Positions 20,608-31,477 of a stretch of 64,000 bases of DNA are shown here, piece after piece. This DNA is from Paramacrobiotus metropolitanus (Eukaryota > Tardigrada > Eutardigrada > Parachela > Macrobiotidae): NCBI RefSeq assembly GCF_019649055.1, contig NW_026570349.1:290976-354975 (forward strand), written 5' to 3'. Under the pieces are notes generated by a model, which saw only the letters and a list, made by a program, of their open reading frames with translations, was not told the origin of the DNA and did no database searches. Made by a program: the position numbers and the translations under genes. Numbering within the stretch: position 1 is the first letter of the stretch; each line of letters opens with the position of its first letter.

Positions 20608-23339
20608 ATGGAGATTCAAAAACCTGTGCCAAGCGCTGGCAGGCGAAGCTTTGCACCTGGCGACCTGATTGTAGCTTGTGATCCCTTGGTGTGGGCCCTG
20701 GAGCGGAGCGCCTATAAAACGCGCTGTGCGTTTTGTTTGGAGGAGAGCTCGGAACTGCGAGCTTGTTCCGGATGTCAACTGCACCGCTACTGTAATTCCA
20801 CCTGCCAGGTACGCTGAGTTGCTGACTTGTTTGAACAACGCTAATACCATGCAACTGTGGCGCAAGAGAGGACGAACTCGTTATATTGTACAAGTACTAG
20901 GTAGTAGGTACAGTGTGTCTTCACTGTTCCATGTGCAATTTTAATCCACCACGGATTTGTTTCGCCCGTGAGATGGGGTGTTTCGTCGACAGTGTGCTTA
21001 CACTCAGGGAGGGAGAGGTTTAGCGAGAACGCTCTCAGGTTTGCAGTACTCGTAATAATTGTGTGGTGGTTGGTGTGTAGGCCGCTGACTGGAAAGTGGA
21101 GCATAAACTGGAATGCGCCATGCTGAAGAAAATTAGCAGCCAATCGCACAAGGAGCTGACGGGGATCTTGGCGCTTCTTCCTGAGGCAGGATCGTGTCTC
21201 TTTCCCATAATCATGGATATGATCGCCAAGTTGGTTAATAAAATTAAGGTACGATGAAATTCGATAAGATCCTTGTTTCAAAACTTTTCCATCGATCTGT
21301 GCATTTACGTTACCCAGCGTAAGACGTAAGAGTTTGACATTGATAAATCACTCAATAAAACTATTCATTAAACCGTTGGACCTTCTGCAATTGTGGTCGG
21401 TTTACCGTTTGCATGTTGTCGATATGCCGTTGTTTTTCACAGTTAAACACGACGACGGACGTTCCGGGACTGGGCCCGAAATCAGCCAGCGATCTTTTGC
21501 TCCTGCTGCCGGCAAATCCCGCGCACGCGGCAGCCGAACGGATAATGTTACCAACGTAGGTTATGCTTGCAGCATGCTTCGGAATTTCAGAAATTTTTTG
21601 CAGATCTGCATGGTCTACAAACAAGCGCATTTTTGTTCGTAGAATGTCCTTTAGTGGGGCCGAAAATGCCACGGTACTCGACCTGCCGGTAATGGACTTT
21701 CTGAAGTACTTCGGAATCCTCCACTACAACTTTATGCCGATATGTGATGTGCTGGATGACAGTGCCTGCATCGGATTGGCGGTGTATCCGCAGGCATCGC
21801 GGCGCCAGATGACGCCGGTGTGCTTGGACATCAATGTGGCGCTGAACTGCCGCGGACGACAGCTGGTTGTACATGCTGTGGAAAGCATTCAGGAATATAC
21901 CGGACTGCATGATGTAAGCTGGGTAAATTTCTACGTTGTATTACTTATTTGCTGGCGCCGCGACAAGGCTCGCAAGCCTGACGGAGATAATGAGATTTAG
22001 AAACGCATATTACGCGGCAGTAATAAATGAGTCAATGTGTGAGGCGAAATTGTTACAAACTGTCTCTTCCAGCTGCGATACACCGCCGTCCAGGAACCGT
22101 TCAACCTAACCAGAACGGAGCGTCGCGCTGATTTTCAGAAGTATCATGGTTATCCGTGTACATGCCGCAAATGCACGGAGGAATATGTAAGTGCTGTACA
22201 ACTTGCCGACGTTTGTTGATGTCTCCGTCTCGCCTGCGTTAATGCAGTTGGGCTACTGCAGTTGCAATAATAATAATGATAACAAGTTGCGATATATAAC
22301 TGTTGTCTTATTTTAATTTATCCTGTCGTAGGATGCTGACATTAATCCACTGAAATGTGTGACGATGGGTTGCACGAACCGCATTCCCAGCGACAGTCGG
22401 GCACGTGCTGCGTGTTCGGAATGCGGCGCCCTCAACGGTGACCGGTTGGCGCAATTTCGGCGCTTCATGCAGCAGCTGGACACAATTATCCGCCACCCAC
22501 GGGAGCATAACCAGGCCAGGATCACGGAACTGTGCGAGAAAATGGAGGCTGCCGGTATCCTGCAATCGGGTGCGCATATCCGTTACGTGTATGGATGGAA
22601 ATTATGGGAGAAATACTTGGAGGAAGGGCGATGTGAAGAGGGCTGTCGGCTGATGGATGAGCTGGTTGAGTGTATGCGGTAAGGCCTGTGAATAATATTA
22701 ACGAGCGTTATGTATGTAACTACAGATACAGTAACCGAGCTTCTTTAAATGGACATACTTATCTTACCAGACGTTGTTCCACAGTCCACACGTAAAAAGC
22801 TTTTCAAAATTAATTTAGCGATATTTAATATTTATAAAAATTTGTATACGAGAATAAATTTCGTGTCTCTGATAGAATCCGTATTGTAACAGTGTCCGGA
22901 GTTCAAAAAACAGCGAAGTACACAATTCTAGAACCAAACAATATGTTACGGGTAGATCAACATTACAATATGTGGTTATTGAACATTACATCTTTATGAT
23001 ATTAAATACACGCACGTGCTTGTTTTCAGAAACGTTTATCCGCAGTACGAAGTCATTCGCGCTATTCTCCTGATAACTGCAGGAACGGCGGCCGTTTCCG
23101 CTCTGGATAAACGAGTGCTGAAAGGGATGCAACCGCTTTCGGAACCGGCGAAAAGCAAACTTGAAGCGTTAGCGGCATACATGGGCGGTCGGATTCTTGG
23201 TTATTGTAAGGAAGCCTATGACATCTTGCTTGTGCTGTTTGGTAAGCAGTCGAAGGAGGTTCGGACCAGCATTACTGTACTGAAGGGAGTGTCTGCGCAG
23301 TTATACCGTATTGAACAGGCTTTTCACGGCCGCAAGTAA
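20608..23339 (+). CDS. SMYD-like SET/MYND protein E (507 aa, degenerate SET)
   Basis: Exons 20608-20808, 21081-21248, 21443-21555, 21643-21913, 22073-22186, 22332-22678, 23030-23339; in frame to a TAA. The MYND finger is complete (CAFCLEESSELRACSGC, then YCNSTC and the H/C pair in exon 2). Exon 2 is longer than in other subgroups, with a hydrophobic insert (LALLPEAGSCLFPIIMDM). Exon 3 has DVPGLGPKS. The SET core has QMTPVCLDINV, so Trp after the Cys is Leu here. LRYTAV, CTCRKC and the Cys4 element are present. Sister of gene I. Confidence 0.87.
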
Positions 23340-23795
23340 CCAGAGGATTGCTGCTTTATTTTGCGAAGATTTAAGCCGACATTGCTAATGTTTTGAACAG
23401 TATTCAATTGATTGCGTTGTTTAATTATTCTCTACGGAAGAAAACTCTGCCATTTTATAGATTTTTTTCCCGCTTTGTTTTGTATCTGGTAGATACAGTG
23501 GCTCCGCTCTCAGGCCTCCCCTTGCTGGACACCGCACATTTTACAGTACGTAGATTTTTACGTAGAACATCAAGCATATCGAAATGGCGCTTTTATAAGC
23601 AAGAATCGTTAGAAAAACGAATACATCTACTGACCATGCGAAAGTGCGAATGCTTGCTTCAGTTGCTTGAGCAGTCTGCAAACCGCAAAATTGGAACACA
23701 GCTGCCTCCCGAGCGGTGCAGCCACGGTAAACATAATGGCGTGCACTGGGTGCACATACACGCTCGTAGCCGTTGACAGCACTGCCTTTCAGTAC
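23340..23795. other. 3' flank of gene E, duplicated after gene I
   Basis: Short open frames here (23393-23776) are matched by similar sequence at 37618-37830, but the protein is not conserved in detail. I read this as noncoding 3' flank carried along in the segmental duplication. Confidence 0.5.
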
Positions 23796-24316
23796 TTAGG
23801 GATCGTCTCATATCTATAGCGTATCGCGCTACGATACAGTACCGTAGCTAGTTTCGTTATGGTACAGAAATGGGACAGTCTTTGGTGCGCGTCAGCAAGG
23901 TACAGTACAGGCTACGCGCATCGAAACTGTGCTCGCTATCGGTTTCCTGTATCGAATCTGTAGCTTTGTTGCCGTATCGCTGTACTTGCGTCTCATCGCT
24001 TCGATCGCATCTTGCCGCGCATAACGTTTTCTGTACAAGAACCTATCAGTCCGTACGTTCTCGCTTTTTAACGTCGAAGTTCGGGCAAAATCTTTCAAAG
24101 TTATTATTATATTTTTTGGTTGAAAGTGGCCTGATTTAGGTATCACTTGAAGTATAAATTTGCAAAGATAAGACACTTGTTGGAGAATTATTTACACGTC
24201 TGAAGTTTAAGTTTTGCGTTTTGCGATCGATTTTGAAGGCGGGTGGTTTTGCCTTGTGATTTGAGACTTGAGGTAATTAAAGTGTATTAAAGTGATTGCC
24301 GCTCTTGCTGTCATTT

Positions 24317-24795
24317 TTACGTCCAGCATCCCTTCAATATTTCCTGTAACTGTCGAATATCGATAATTATTAATAGCGACAAATCTGCATCCACTGAGAG
24401 TTCACACTGAGACCGTACCGACGATCCATGTGCTAGCATAAGAATGCAGGCAGCTATTTTGCACTCTATTGCATAAGGTTTTTTCGTAGTACTCCGTTCA
24501 AAATAAGACCGTAATTTTTCCACAATTACACGAAACACATCCGGATTAATGTGGTACGTCTCCAAAAACAATCGCCCAGGATAACGGTTGTAGAGATTCT
24601 GTGCAGCAGAACGAATTTCTCGCCGATTAACGTTTTCGTTATCCCCGCGAGACAAGTCCCTTCGCACTCAAGTGTTTTAACTTTTAAGCCCCCAAATAAG
24701 TTCTGAATCACACTACAAACGGACATGCATACAGCGCCCACAGTGTTCGTAGTGCTTTCGGCTTCGTCATCCGAAGAAATGGAATCGTACTCCAT
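24317..24795 (-). pseudogene. Harbinger transposase N-terminal remnant
   Basis: Two minus-strand frames (start about 24795 and 24667) overlap. The second contains YNRYPGRLFLETYHINPDVF, then RSTTKKPYAIECKIAACILM and LAHGSSVRSQCELSVD. This matches the pre-catalytic helical region common to Harbinger-type DDE transposases. The DDE core is absent and a frame change separates the acidic start (MEYDSISSDDEAES) from the rest. Its position inside an element with TTA duplications supports the call. Confidence 0.65.
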
Positions 24796-24891
24796 TTTGA
24801 AAAATTTTCCATAAACACGAAAGAAAATGAAATCTCATTCCAGTGATTACACGAAAAAGTTATAAAATTTTTATAACAGAGATACCAGGGA

Positions 24892-24913
24892 AAGCCACCT
24901 CTGGAGGTGGCTT
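24892..24913. repeat. Short palindrome inside the Harbinger element
   Basis: AAGCCACCTC TG GAGGTGGCTT: a perfect 10-bp stem with a 2-base centre. Confidence 0.7.
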
Positions 24914-25401
24914 CGCGTACCGTATCGTTTTTCTTTGTTTTCGACGGTTTGAAAAAAAGGCGCTCACCATTTCCGCTTGATATGAGACGCAGGGTTAGTA
25001 CAGGTTACGAGATACGTTGCGCGAAGCATCGTATCTACCCGTTGCGAATACGGGACGCTCTGGGATACGCTGCGTACCTGTCCGAATCTTTTCATGGGAA
25101 ACCAGATGCGCGAATCGAAAACCGGCATACCGTATCCCGTATCTGCTGTTTTGGGACGGTGGGGTACTGTACGGAAGCTAGTTTCGCTATAGATATGAGA
25201 CGATCCCTTACTGTATCAAAATTCAAATCGCACAGCGGCACAGGTTCATTAATTATTTCGGGAGTCGGGACTAGTTTGATGGCACCATTGACACGTCACA
25301 CATGTTACGATTTTGCCGTTCCCTACTCCCGTATTTCGGTAAATAATTTGTTCCGCATTATCGTTAATCGGTCCTCATCTGGCGGGCTTCTTCCCGTATC
25401 A

Positions 25402-28192
25402 ATGGAGAACCAGAAGGGCTTTGTCATTGGGCCACGTTCTTTCGCGACTGGTGACACCGTACTGTACTGTGATCCCTTAGTGTGGGTACTGGAGAGTAAT
25501 GCCTACCCAGTACGCTGCGCCTATTGTTTCCAGGAGGGCCAGGAACTGCGCACCTGCTCGGGATGCAAACTGCATCGATACTGCAGCGTGGCGTGCCAGG
25601 TACAACTAGGAAGGTAACCGAATGTTATGTTCCATGTTGATCAGAGGTCGCGTTCGCGTTGCGCCTGCCAGAACGAATTTACTGTCGTATTAATAACAAG
25701 AACTGTTTCTACGGTATGCTTCAGTCTGCTGACTGGAAGGTGGAGCACAAACTGGAATGCGCCCTGCTCAAGACGACCGGGACGGGCATCATGATGAACA
25801 CGGATCGCGAGACATCGGGGACCAGTACACACTACAGTCTGGTGGTCCCACGAGATCTCGTCGCCAAGCTGGACAACAAAATCAAGGTAATTACCCGCAC
25901 AGTCCATGATCTTGTCCAGCTGACAATTTGGACACGATGCCAGTCTGTTTGCTCCGTTGCCCCTTGAATGCCACTATCACTGTGACTCGTCAGATCACAC
26001 CAGCATCTAAAGAGAAGGAGCAAGATGTACTTGCGCTGGAGACCCCCGAGGGCGGCTGCCCGGAGGACATCCTGATTGCTAGATCAGCCTAATAACATTC
26101 AGATTACGTGTATTTCTAGCTGTAAGATTAATTTGTTGCTGCTTTGTTTTTATTCCAGTTGGGCACAATGATTGATGTACCGGGTTAGGCGCGAAATCAG
26201 CCCGGGAGCTTTGGCACATGCTTCCGCCTGATCCCATGTTAGCGGAAAAAAAACAGACGAATTGTAAGCTGGAATCTTATTTATTTTGTTAAATTTATAG
26301 TCAATTTTATTTCTTTATGACAAACAAACAAATTTATTTAGCTGTACTTCAAAAGTACTTATGATCATTTACTGCAAGTTTTGACAACCTCGGCGATGCC
26401 GTCGATGATCAATGTGGTTCTTCCAGATCAGGCCTTGGAGACGTGCAGCTGTGCATTTCTTATCCAAACATGCGGGCTTATTATCTAACACTGGCGTACC
26501 ATGCTGTGCCCATGTACGATATGTTGAACGGGATGGCACCCATTGGGGTGGCGGTGTATCCACTGGTGTCCCCTTGCCTCATGACGCCGGTGTGCTGGGA
26601 TGTGAATGTGGTAATGAGCTTCCGCGGGCGCCGCTTGTTCATCCACGCTGTGGAGGAAATCCCCAACTATACCGGACTGAAAGATGTGAGTACTGGGTAC
26701 AGCGAGGTTTGAGCACGCTTAAATTGTGCTGTTATTAGCTGGTGCTACATAGGGTGATATGAATATCTTGCAGCTGCAGTACAACGACATACAGGATCCC
26801 TTCTGCTCGACCCGAACCGAACGTCGCGGTTCATTCGAGACACTGCACGGATATCCGTGTACATGCCGGAAATGCACTCCAAAATATGTAACTGTCCTGA
26901 CGATGAAATAATGTGAAATGTACTTGTGCTTTACACAGCGGCATCTTTGGTTAGTTCGTATCTGTCTGGTTTAGGAGGCTGATATAAATCCGCTGCAATG
27001 TGCGACCGTTGGCTGTACAAATCGCATCCCGAGTGATGACCGCGCGCTGCAGCCTTGCGTCGAATGCGGGGCTTCGAACAAGGAGAAGTTGACGGAGTTC
27101 CGTTGTTTCCTGGCGCAGTACGAAGACATTAGGATGCGCGGTCCGAAAGATTCCCAGCTGGCCATGATGACCGATCTGTGCACCGAGATGGAGGCGGCCG
27201 ACATCTTGCAGCCGGACGCGCATCTCCGGTACTTGTGTGGCTTGGCACTGCCACGCAAGCTTTACTGGGAGAATCGCTTCGAGGAGGGCTGGAAGATGAT
27301 GCAGGAGATGACTGACTGCGCTCGGTGAGAAGTCGCTTATATTTTACGCATTATCGTCGCACTTTAAGAACTGGCGCATGCGAAGCTTTGTATCTGTACT
27401 TCGACGCTTTTTGCATTCCGTACGCACTTTCTGAACATGGATTTGATCATTCGCGTAACGGACATCAGCGATTCGTGCTTTGTGTGGTGTCCCAACATCA
27501 GTAAACTTGATAAATTATTAGTTTACTACTGGTCTCGTGCACAGGCTTGGTATCAAACGGGCTTGTACCCGTTTCAGAAGACATTAAATTACCGTAATAT
27601 ATTTATTAAGCTTGAGTGTAGCGGACAGCGTCACGAAAACAATATCAACAAATTCAAATAAAAATTAAATTCGTTATTATTAATTATTAAGTAATAAAGT
27701 TTGAGAAGTTTTTGTGATGTGGAAAAACGCGGAAGTTCACATGTTTTTAGTGTCCGGCACGCGAGTCCGTATTGTGAAAGTGTCCGGAATACGGAAATCG
27801 TCGAAATACGGAAATAGTTCCGGGCAGATCCCATCTTAGCAAATATCGGCCTTCAGTATGCATATATCGGTCTTCTTTTCAGGAATATTTATCCAAAATA
27901 CGAAGTGTATCGCGCTATCGTGCTGTCGCGGGCCGGATATAATTCTGCGACAGCTTTAAAGAAACGGGTGGTGGAGCAGATTGGTCAGCTGTCAGCAGCG
28001 GAGAAAAAACAACTGAAAACGATATCGGATCAAGCGTTTTGTGTTATTTTCGAGTATTGCCGGGAAATGGTGGACATTTTTACGCTGCTGTATGGTGAGC
28101 GTTCCAAAGAGGCCGTCTTGGGTGACAATATGATCACACGCATGAACGATTTTGTGCGCGATATCGAGAAAGCTTTCCGTGACAATGAATAG
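25402..28192 (+). pseudogene. SMYD-like copy F, nearly intact with broken exon 3
   Basis: Exons 25402-25599, 25725-25886, 26159-26263, 26427-26685, 26774-26887, 26975-27324, 27883-28192. Exons 1, 2 and 4-7 are open and well conserved: MYND complete, SET core CLMTPVCWDVNV, LQYNDI, CTCRKC, Cys4 element, last exon to TAG. Exon 3 lost one base in the DVPGLG segment, giving an immediate TAG, and is 5 bases short overall compared with K and L. The combined length is not a multiple of three. Either a young pseudogene, an assembly error, or a gene that uses another exon 3 route. It belongs to the A/J/K/L subgroup. Confidence 0.8.
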
Positions 28193-28600
28193 CTTGCGCT
28201 CTATTCGCTACCGAATGGCTTCTGTTTTTTTGGGGGTTGAATTTTGTTGGTCGTTTGTTGGTGCGCGGTAGTACTTATGCCGGCTACTGAGTACTTAGGG
28301 TTTGCTGATCGATTGACCCTAAAATATTGTGGATTTTCTCGATAAATTTTGCACAGTTGGAAGAACGATAACATCGCATCAGTGTGTGCCTGTGTGGTGT
28401 GGTCAGTGTTCTGTACTGGGTTGACTTTCTATTAGCGAAAAAACGCTTCAGATCTTCTTCATCTTTTGAAGCATTTCCGAGGAGATTTCGTAGAGGCTCC
28501 AACGAGAAACTGTTGATTTAGATTAACGCTGAAGTCAGTGGTGGTGGTTACTGAATGACATAAAATTTTATAAAGCAGTGTTACTGGCTGCTCTACATTG
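28193..28600. other. Intergenic, nothing recognised
   Basis: Spacer after copy F without supported features. Confidence 0.4.
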
Positions 28601-28613
28601 TGACTCCGCTACC

Positions 28614-29010
28614 CGGGTAAATGCACTTCCAGCAGCCTCCGTATGTTTTTGCGAGATGAAGAGGGTAGAGTTGGCGTCGCGTTGCCATTCGGGCTTCCCG
28701 TAGTAGAATAACATAGGTAATTGTGTGAATGTGATCCTGCATCCGGATGTGGATGTCCGTTTCGTCTGTGGTTGGGATTGTCACGAAAACTGTATGATGA
28801 GAACCACTACGAAAAAGAGCTGGAAAATGACCCAGGAAGTTATTTTTCGTGCACGTTGAATTGATTTGTTTTAGCCAGTACAGTCACAAGTCCTACGCCG
28901 CATTTCGCGCGCGCAAACGGCTTGCGCGCCTATGTATAAAGATCACTTGCCACTTGGCCATAGGAAGCCATCTGAAGACGACATTCCACATCGAAGCGGC
29001 TATTAAATTT
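28614..29010 (+). pseudogene. Mixed relic G: LINE scrap plus SMYD exon 6 scrap
   Basis: 28614-28690 encodes a scrap like NALPA...FLRDEEGRVGVALPFGLPV, matching the LINE relic at 14150. 28733-28855 is the second half of SMYD exon 6 (PDVDVRFVCGWD, then YDENHYEK), decayed. 28947-29010 repeats the TTGGCCATAGG block seen at 13885-13945. The shared mix shows that relics C and G derive from one duplicated segment. Confidence 0.65.
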
Positions 29011-29155
29011 TTCCGTACAAATAATACGTGGTAAGAGGAGAAGCCTCTGTACATACAGCAGCCGCCCTTCCGCCGCCTACCTGGTGTTCTGTGATTTTTA
29101 TATCATAAAATACGATACACTGAACACAGAACAAAACATGTAAAATCACAGACAT

Positions 29156-29546
29156 TCACAGTAACAAAATCTCGTTTAACGCTGTCGGTCCCTCCATTGT
29201 ACCGAGTACGGAAACGGCGTTACCCCGCTGAATCTCCAGCGACAGCCGTTGACGAAGATGAGAGCGAGGTTCTCCCGTATGAAGTTGCAGTCGCTTGCCG
29301 ATTTCTTTAACCAATAAGATAGCTGACTTTCCCCATGGGCCAAGTGTTTCGAACGCTAGTGGTACCGGTACGAAAACGTATCTGCCATTTAGATACGCAT
29401 ACAAGCGCACTTTCTTGTCCGCAGCTTGCGCGGCAGCGGAGCCTGCGGTGGCCGGCGTAGATTTTCGGTGGGACAGAGCAACAGTGTCCACGCAGGTCAC
29501 ATCCCATGCAAGGCACATTCCGCGTTTCCAGGCAAAAGTGGTGCAT
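29156..29546 (-). mobile_element. LINE relic, inverted copy
   Basis: Minus-strand frame with CLAWDVTCVDTVALSH, AAAQAADKKVRLYAYL, ALPLAF-like text, and QRLSLEIQRGNAVSVLGT. This is the same region as VVWDVT...SLAVIKGNAAAVL in the plus-strand relic at 14150-15083. It is truncated on both sides. Confidence 0.65.
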
Positions 29547-29585
29547 CCATCATCCCCTACCTGGTTGGCTCAAGCACAAAATTAA

Positions 29586-29730
29586 TACTGTATTTCCTCA
29601 AGTTTAAGGAACGTAGGAGAGGCGTGGCCAACGCACACGGACCGTCGGCCTTTGATCTTAAAACGGACCGACGACTCGTGTGCGCTGCCCGGCCCCTGGA
29701 GCGTTCCTTAAACCTTTGTCATTGCAGTAC
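29586..29730. repeat. Long imperfect foldback hairpin
   Basis: Two arms of about 60 bases (29586-29651 and 29664-29730) are inverted copies with about 75-80% identity, separated by TTTGATCTTAAAAC. GTTTAAGGAACG pairs with CGTTCCTTAAAC, and CGCACACG pairs with CGTGTGCG. A transcript would form a long hairpin. It lies 25 bases before a tRNA-like sequence. Confidence 0.75.
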
Positions 29731-29754
29731 TAGTATCTTGATCTTTGCCAACAG

Positions 29755-29826
29755 CGGCGATGGCACAGTGGCTGTGCTACGTGGATCACACTCGGTAGTC
29801 AGCGGTTCGATTCCGCTTCATCGTCC
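29755..29826 (+). ncRNA. tRNA-like sequence or SINE head with Pol III boxes
   Basis: An A box TGGCACAGTGG (29761-29771) and a perfect B box GGTTCGATTCC (29804-29814) stand 43 bases apart, as in tRNA genes. GGCGATG and CATCGTC at the two ends can pair, and AGCGG/CCGCT forms a T-stem. The T-stem does not abut the acceptor stem cleanly and the anticodon arm is poor, so a tRNA pseudogene or tRNA-derived SINE is more likely than a working tRNA. Confidence 0.45.
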
Positions 29827-30158
29827 TTTTTCGGAATTTCCTCAACAGACATAGCTTCATCTGACCGCTTTCCCGCGATCACCACGGACAGCCGACTGAG
29901 GGCTGACCCTGTGATAACGTACAGTAAGTACCAGTGTACTATGGAACGAGCTATGATCATAATACAGTAATTATTTAATTTTGTTACGTTACTGAATTAA
30001 CTAAATAATGCGGTACACGTACGTACAGATACTAAAATTATATTATTTTTTCGATATTTAATAGTTAAAGTAAGTATATGTACAGTCTCTGCTCTGTACG
30101 TATCATGCAATGAAACGGTTTGCGACTGTGCCCGGTTTGCAGCTACCTCGTATATCCG

Positions 30159-30168
30159 GTTGCGCAAC
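30159..30168. promoter_or_regulatory. GTTGCGCAAC palindrome upstream of copy H
   Basis: Same TATATCCGGTTGCGCAACTGA context as upstream of D, followed by GAGAGAGAG and GCTGATCAGATCGG. It is now 1.3 kb from the copy H start because a 1-kb MITE inserted between them. Confidence 0.45.
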
Positions 30169-30262
30169 TGAATAAGAGAGCAGGGAGAAAGAGAAAGAGA
30201 GAGTACAGCAGACGCGGTTGCTGATCAGATCGGCAGTGGCAGCGATAAGCAGTGACAGCGAT

Positions 30263-31263
30263 TTAGAGGCAGTTTATCGGACCTGACTACTTGCTACTTG
30301 CTACCAATTTCGTAGGCGTGGTCTCCCGTAGCCGTTTTGGTAGCAAGTAGTTCCACAAAATGAGTTCATGCTGGCTGACTACTGCTACGTTGCTGGCTAT
30401 GTAGCACCGACTATGTAGCGCAAATGTCTGCATAAACAGACGATGCTATTGGTAGTCGTGACTAGATTGCTAGCTCGTAAGGACAATGGTTAAGCCTGTA
30501 GTAACCTCTTGAGGTTGCTAATGCATATACCAACTTCACAGATAATGCGGAGAAATTCGTTACAGTACACAATAACCATTAAAAAGTTTGAAACCAAGTT
30601 CGAATTAACAAACACGATCATGTAAGTAATAAAACTTTTTAAATTTTAACTTCAATTTTTTTAACTTTTAAATTAAATTTGAAAGTTAAACTGTATTTTT
30701 TTTAAAATTCAAGCTCAATTGGAACTTATTTTTTTTAAAATTTCAAAAAAATTTTCAAAGATTTCAATTTAGATTTTAAAGATAAAATCTTGAAACAAAT
30801 CAAATAAATAAAAAATGTTTCATGTGTACAATAAATTAAAAAGTTAAAAGCGGATTAAAATAATTTCCAGAAAACAGCAATATTACGAGTACGCCTAATA
30901 TCGGCTTGCCATAATGTATTTAATGTAGGCTTGCCATATACCTAATGTCGGCTTGCCATAAGCCTAATATCGGCTTGCCATAGTCAAGTAACCCGCCACC
31001 AAAAGAGGTTGTCCGCTGCCGCAGCGGTGGGCGGGCGCTGCTGTTGCTACCTGCCGTTACTGTGGGCGGATGCCTTCTGCGGTCACACCGGGCGGGTGCC
31101 GTCTAGTCGTAGCAAGCCGCTGTGAACTGGCTACTTTCTTGCTATCAGCTAGAAGTGTAGCAAGCTGGCGACGAGTTTATGCGAACAGACTAGCATTTGT
31201 GCATCGGGGGAGGGGATAGCACGTAGCCACAAAGTCGTAGCAACCGCTATAAACTCCCTCTTA
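30263..31263. mobile_element. TTA-flanked MITE (Harbinger-like) in the copy H promoter
   Basis: Element 30266-31260 (995 bp) with inverted ends GAGGCAGTTTATCGG and GAGGGAGTTTATAGCGG, flanked by TTA (30263-30265 and 31261-31263). The sister region upstream of gene D lacks it and reads through, showing an empty site. Inside the left end is a second inverted pair CTACTTGCTACCAA/TTGGTAGCAAGTAG (about 30289-30346). The middle is very AT-rich. No transposase is seen, so it would be mobilised in trans. Confidence 0.75.
30894..30983. repeat. Short tandem repeat CTAATRTCGGCTTGCCATA
   Basis: Four imperfect copies of CCTAATATCGGCTTGCCATA in a row, inside the MITE. Confidence 0.7.
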
Positions 31264-31477
31264 TACGAGTACGCGGCGATCACTACAGTACTCTTTCATA
31301 CGCAGACAGACGATTGTCTGGACAGAGGTCAACGGTACGGTGCAAAATCAATTTCGATACTTCTATCCATAATCCCTTGCATCTGGTTTTCGGTGCTCTG
31401 CATTTTTTCAACATATTGTAATTTTTGCAGAATATCGCTGTAAAACTGTTCGTTGTGCAAGAATTAAGCAACAAATT

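Larger units (their letters stand above)
23796..25210 (-). mobile_element. PIF/Harbinger-type transposon with decayed transposase
   Basis: Element 23799-25207 (1409 bp) has perfect 23-bp terminal inverted repeats beginning GGGATCGTCTCATATCTATA and TTA target duplications at 23796-23798 and 25208-25210, the Harbinger hallmark. Both subterminal regions again share GTACAGTACC/CTAGTTTC motifs. A minus-strand transposase remnant lies inside. The element ends about 190 bases before gene F, in what should be that gene's promoter. Confidence 0.88.

Noticed and set aside
24907-25617. Long plus-strand open frame of 236 codons
   Set aside because: Only its end (from 25402) is real coding sequence, the MYND exon of copy F. 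The rest is Harbinger element sequence that happens to be open.
26412-26738. Plus-strand frame across the copy F SET exon
   Set aside because: It is a shadow: the neighbouring frame gives the conserved SET text (IGVAVYP, MTPVCWD).
29755-29826. A functional tRNA gene
   Set aside because: A and B boxes are good, but the anticodon arm is poor and the T-stem and acceptor stem do not join properly.
30894-30983. CRISPR-like repeat array
   Set aside because: The repeats are adjacent without unique spacers and the DNA is animal; it is a short tandem repeat in a MITE.
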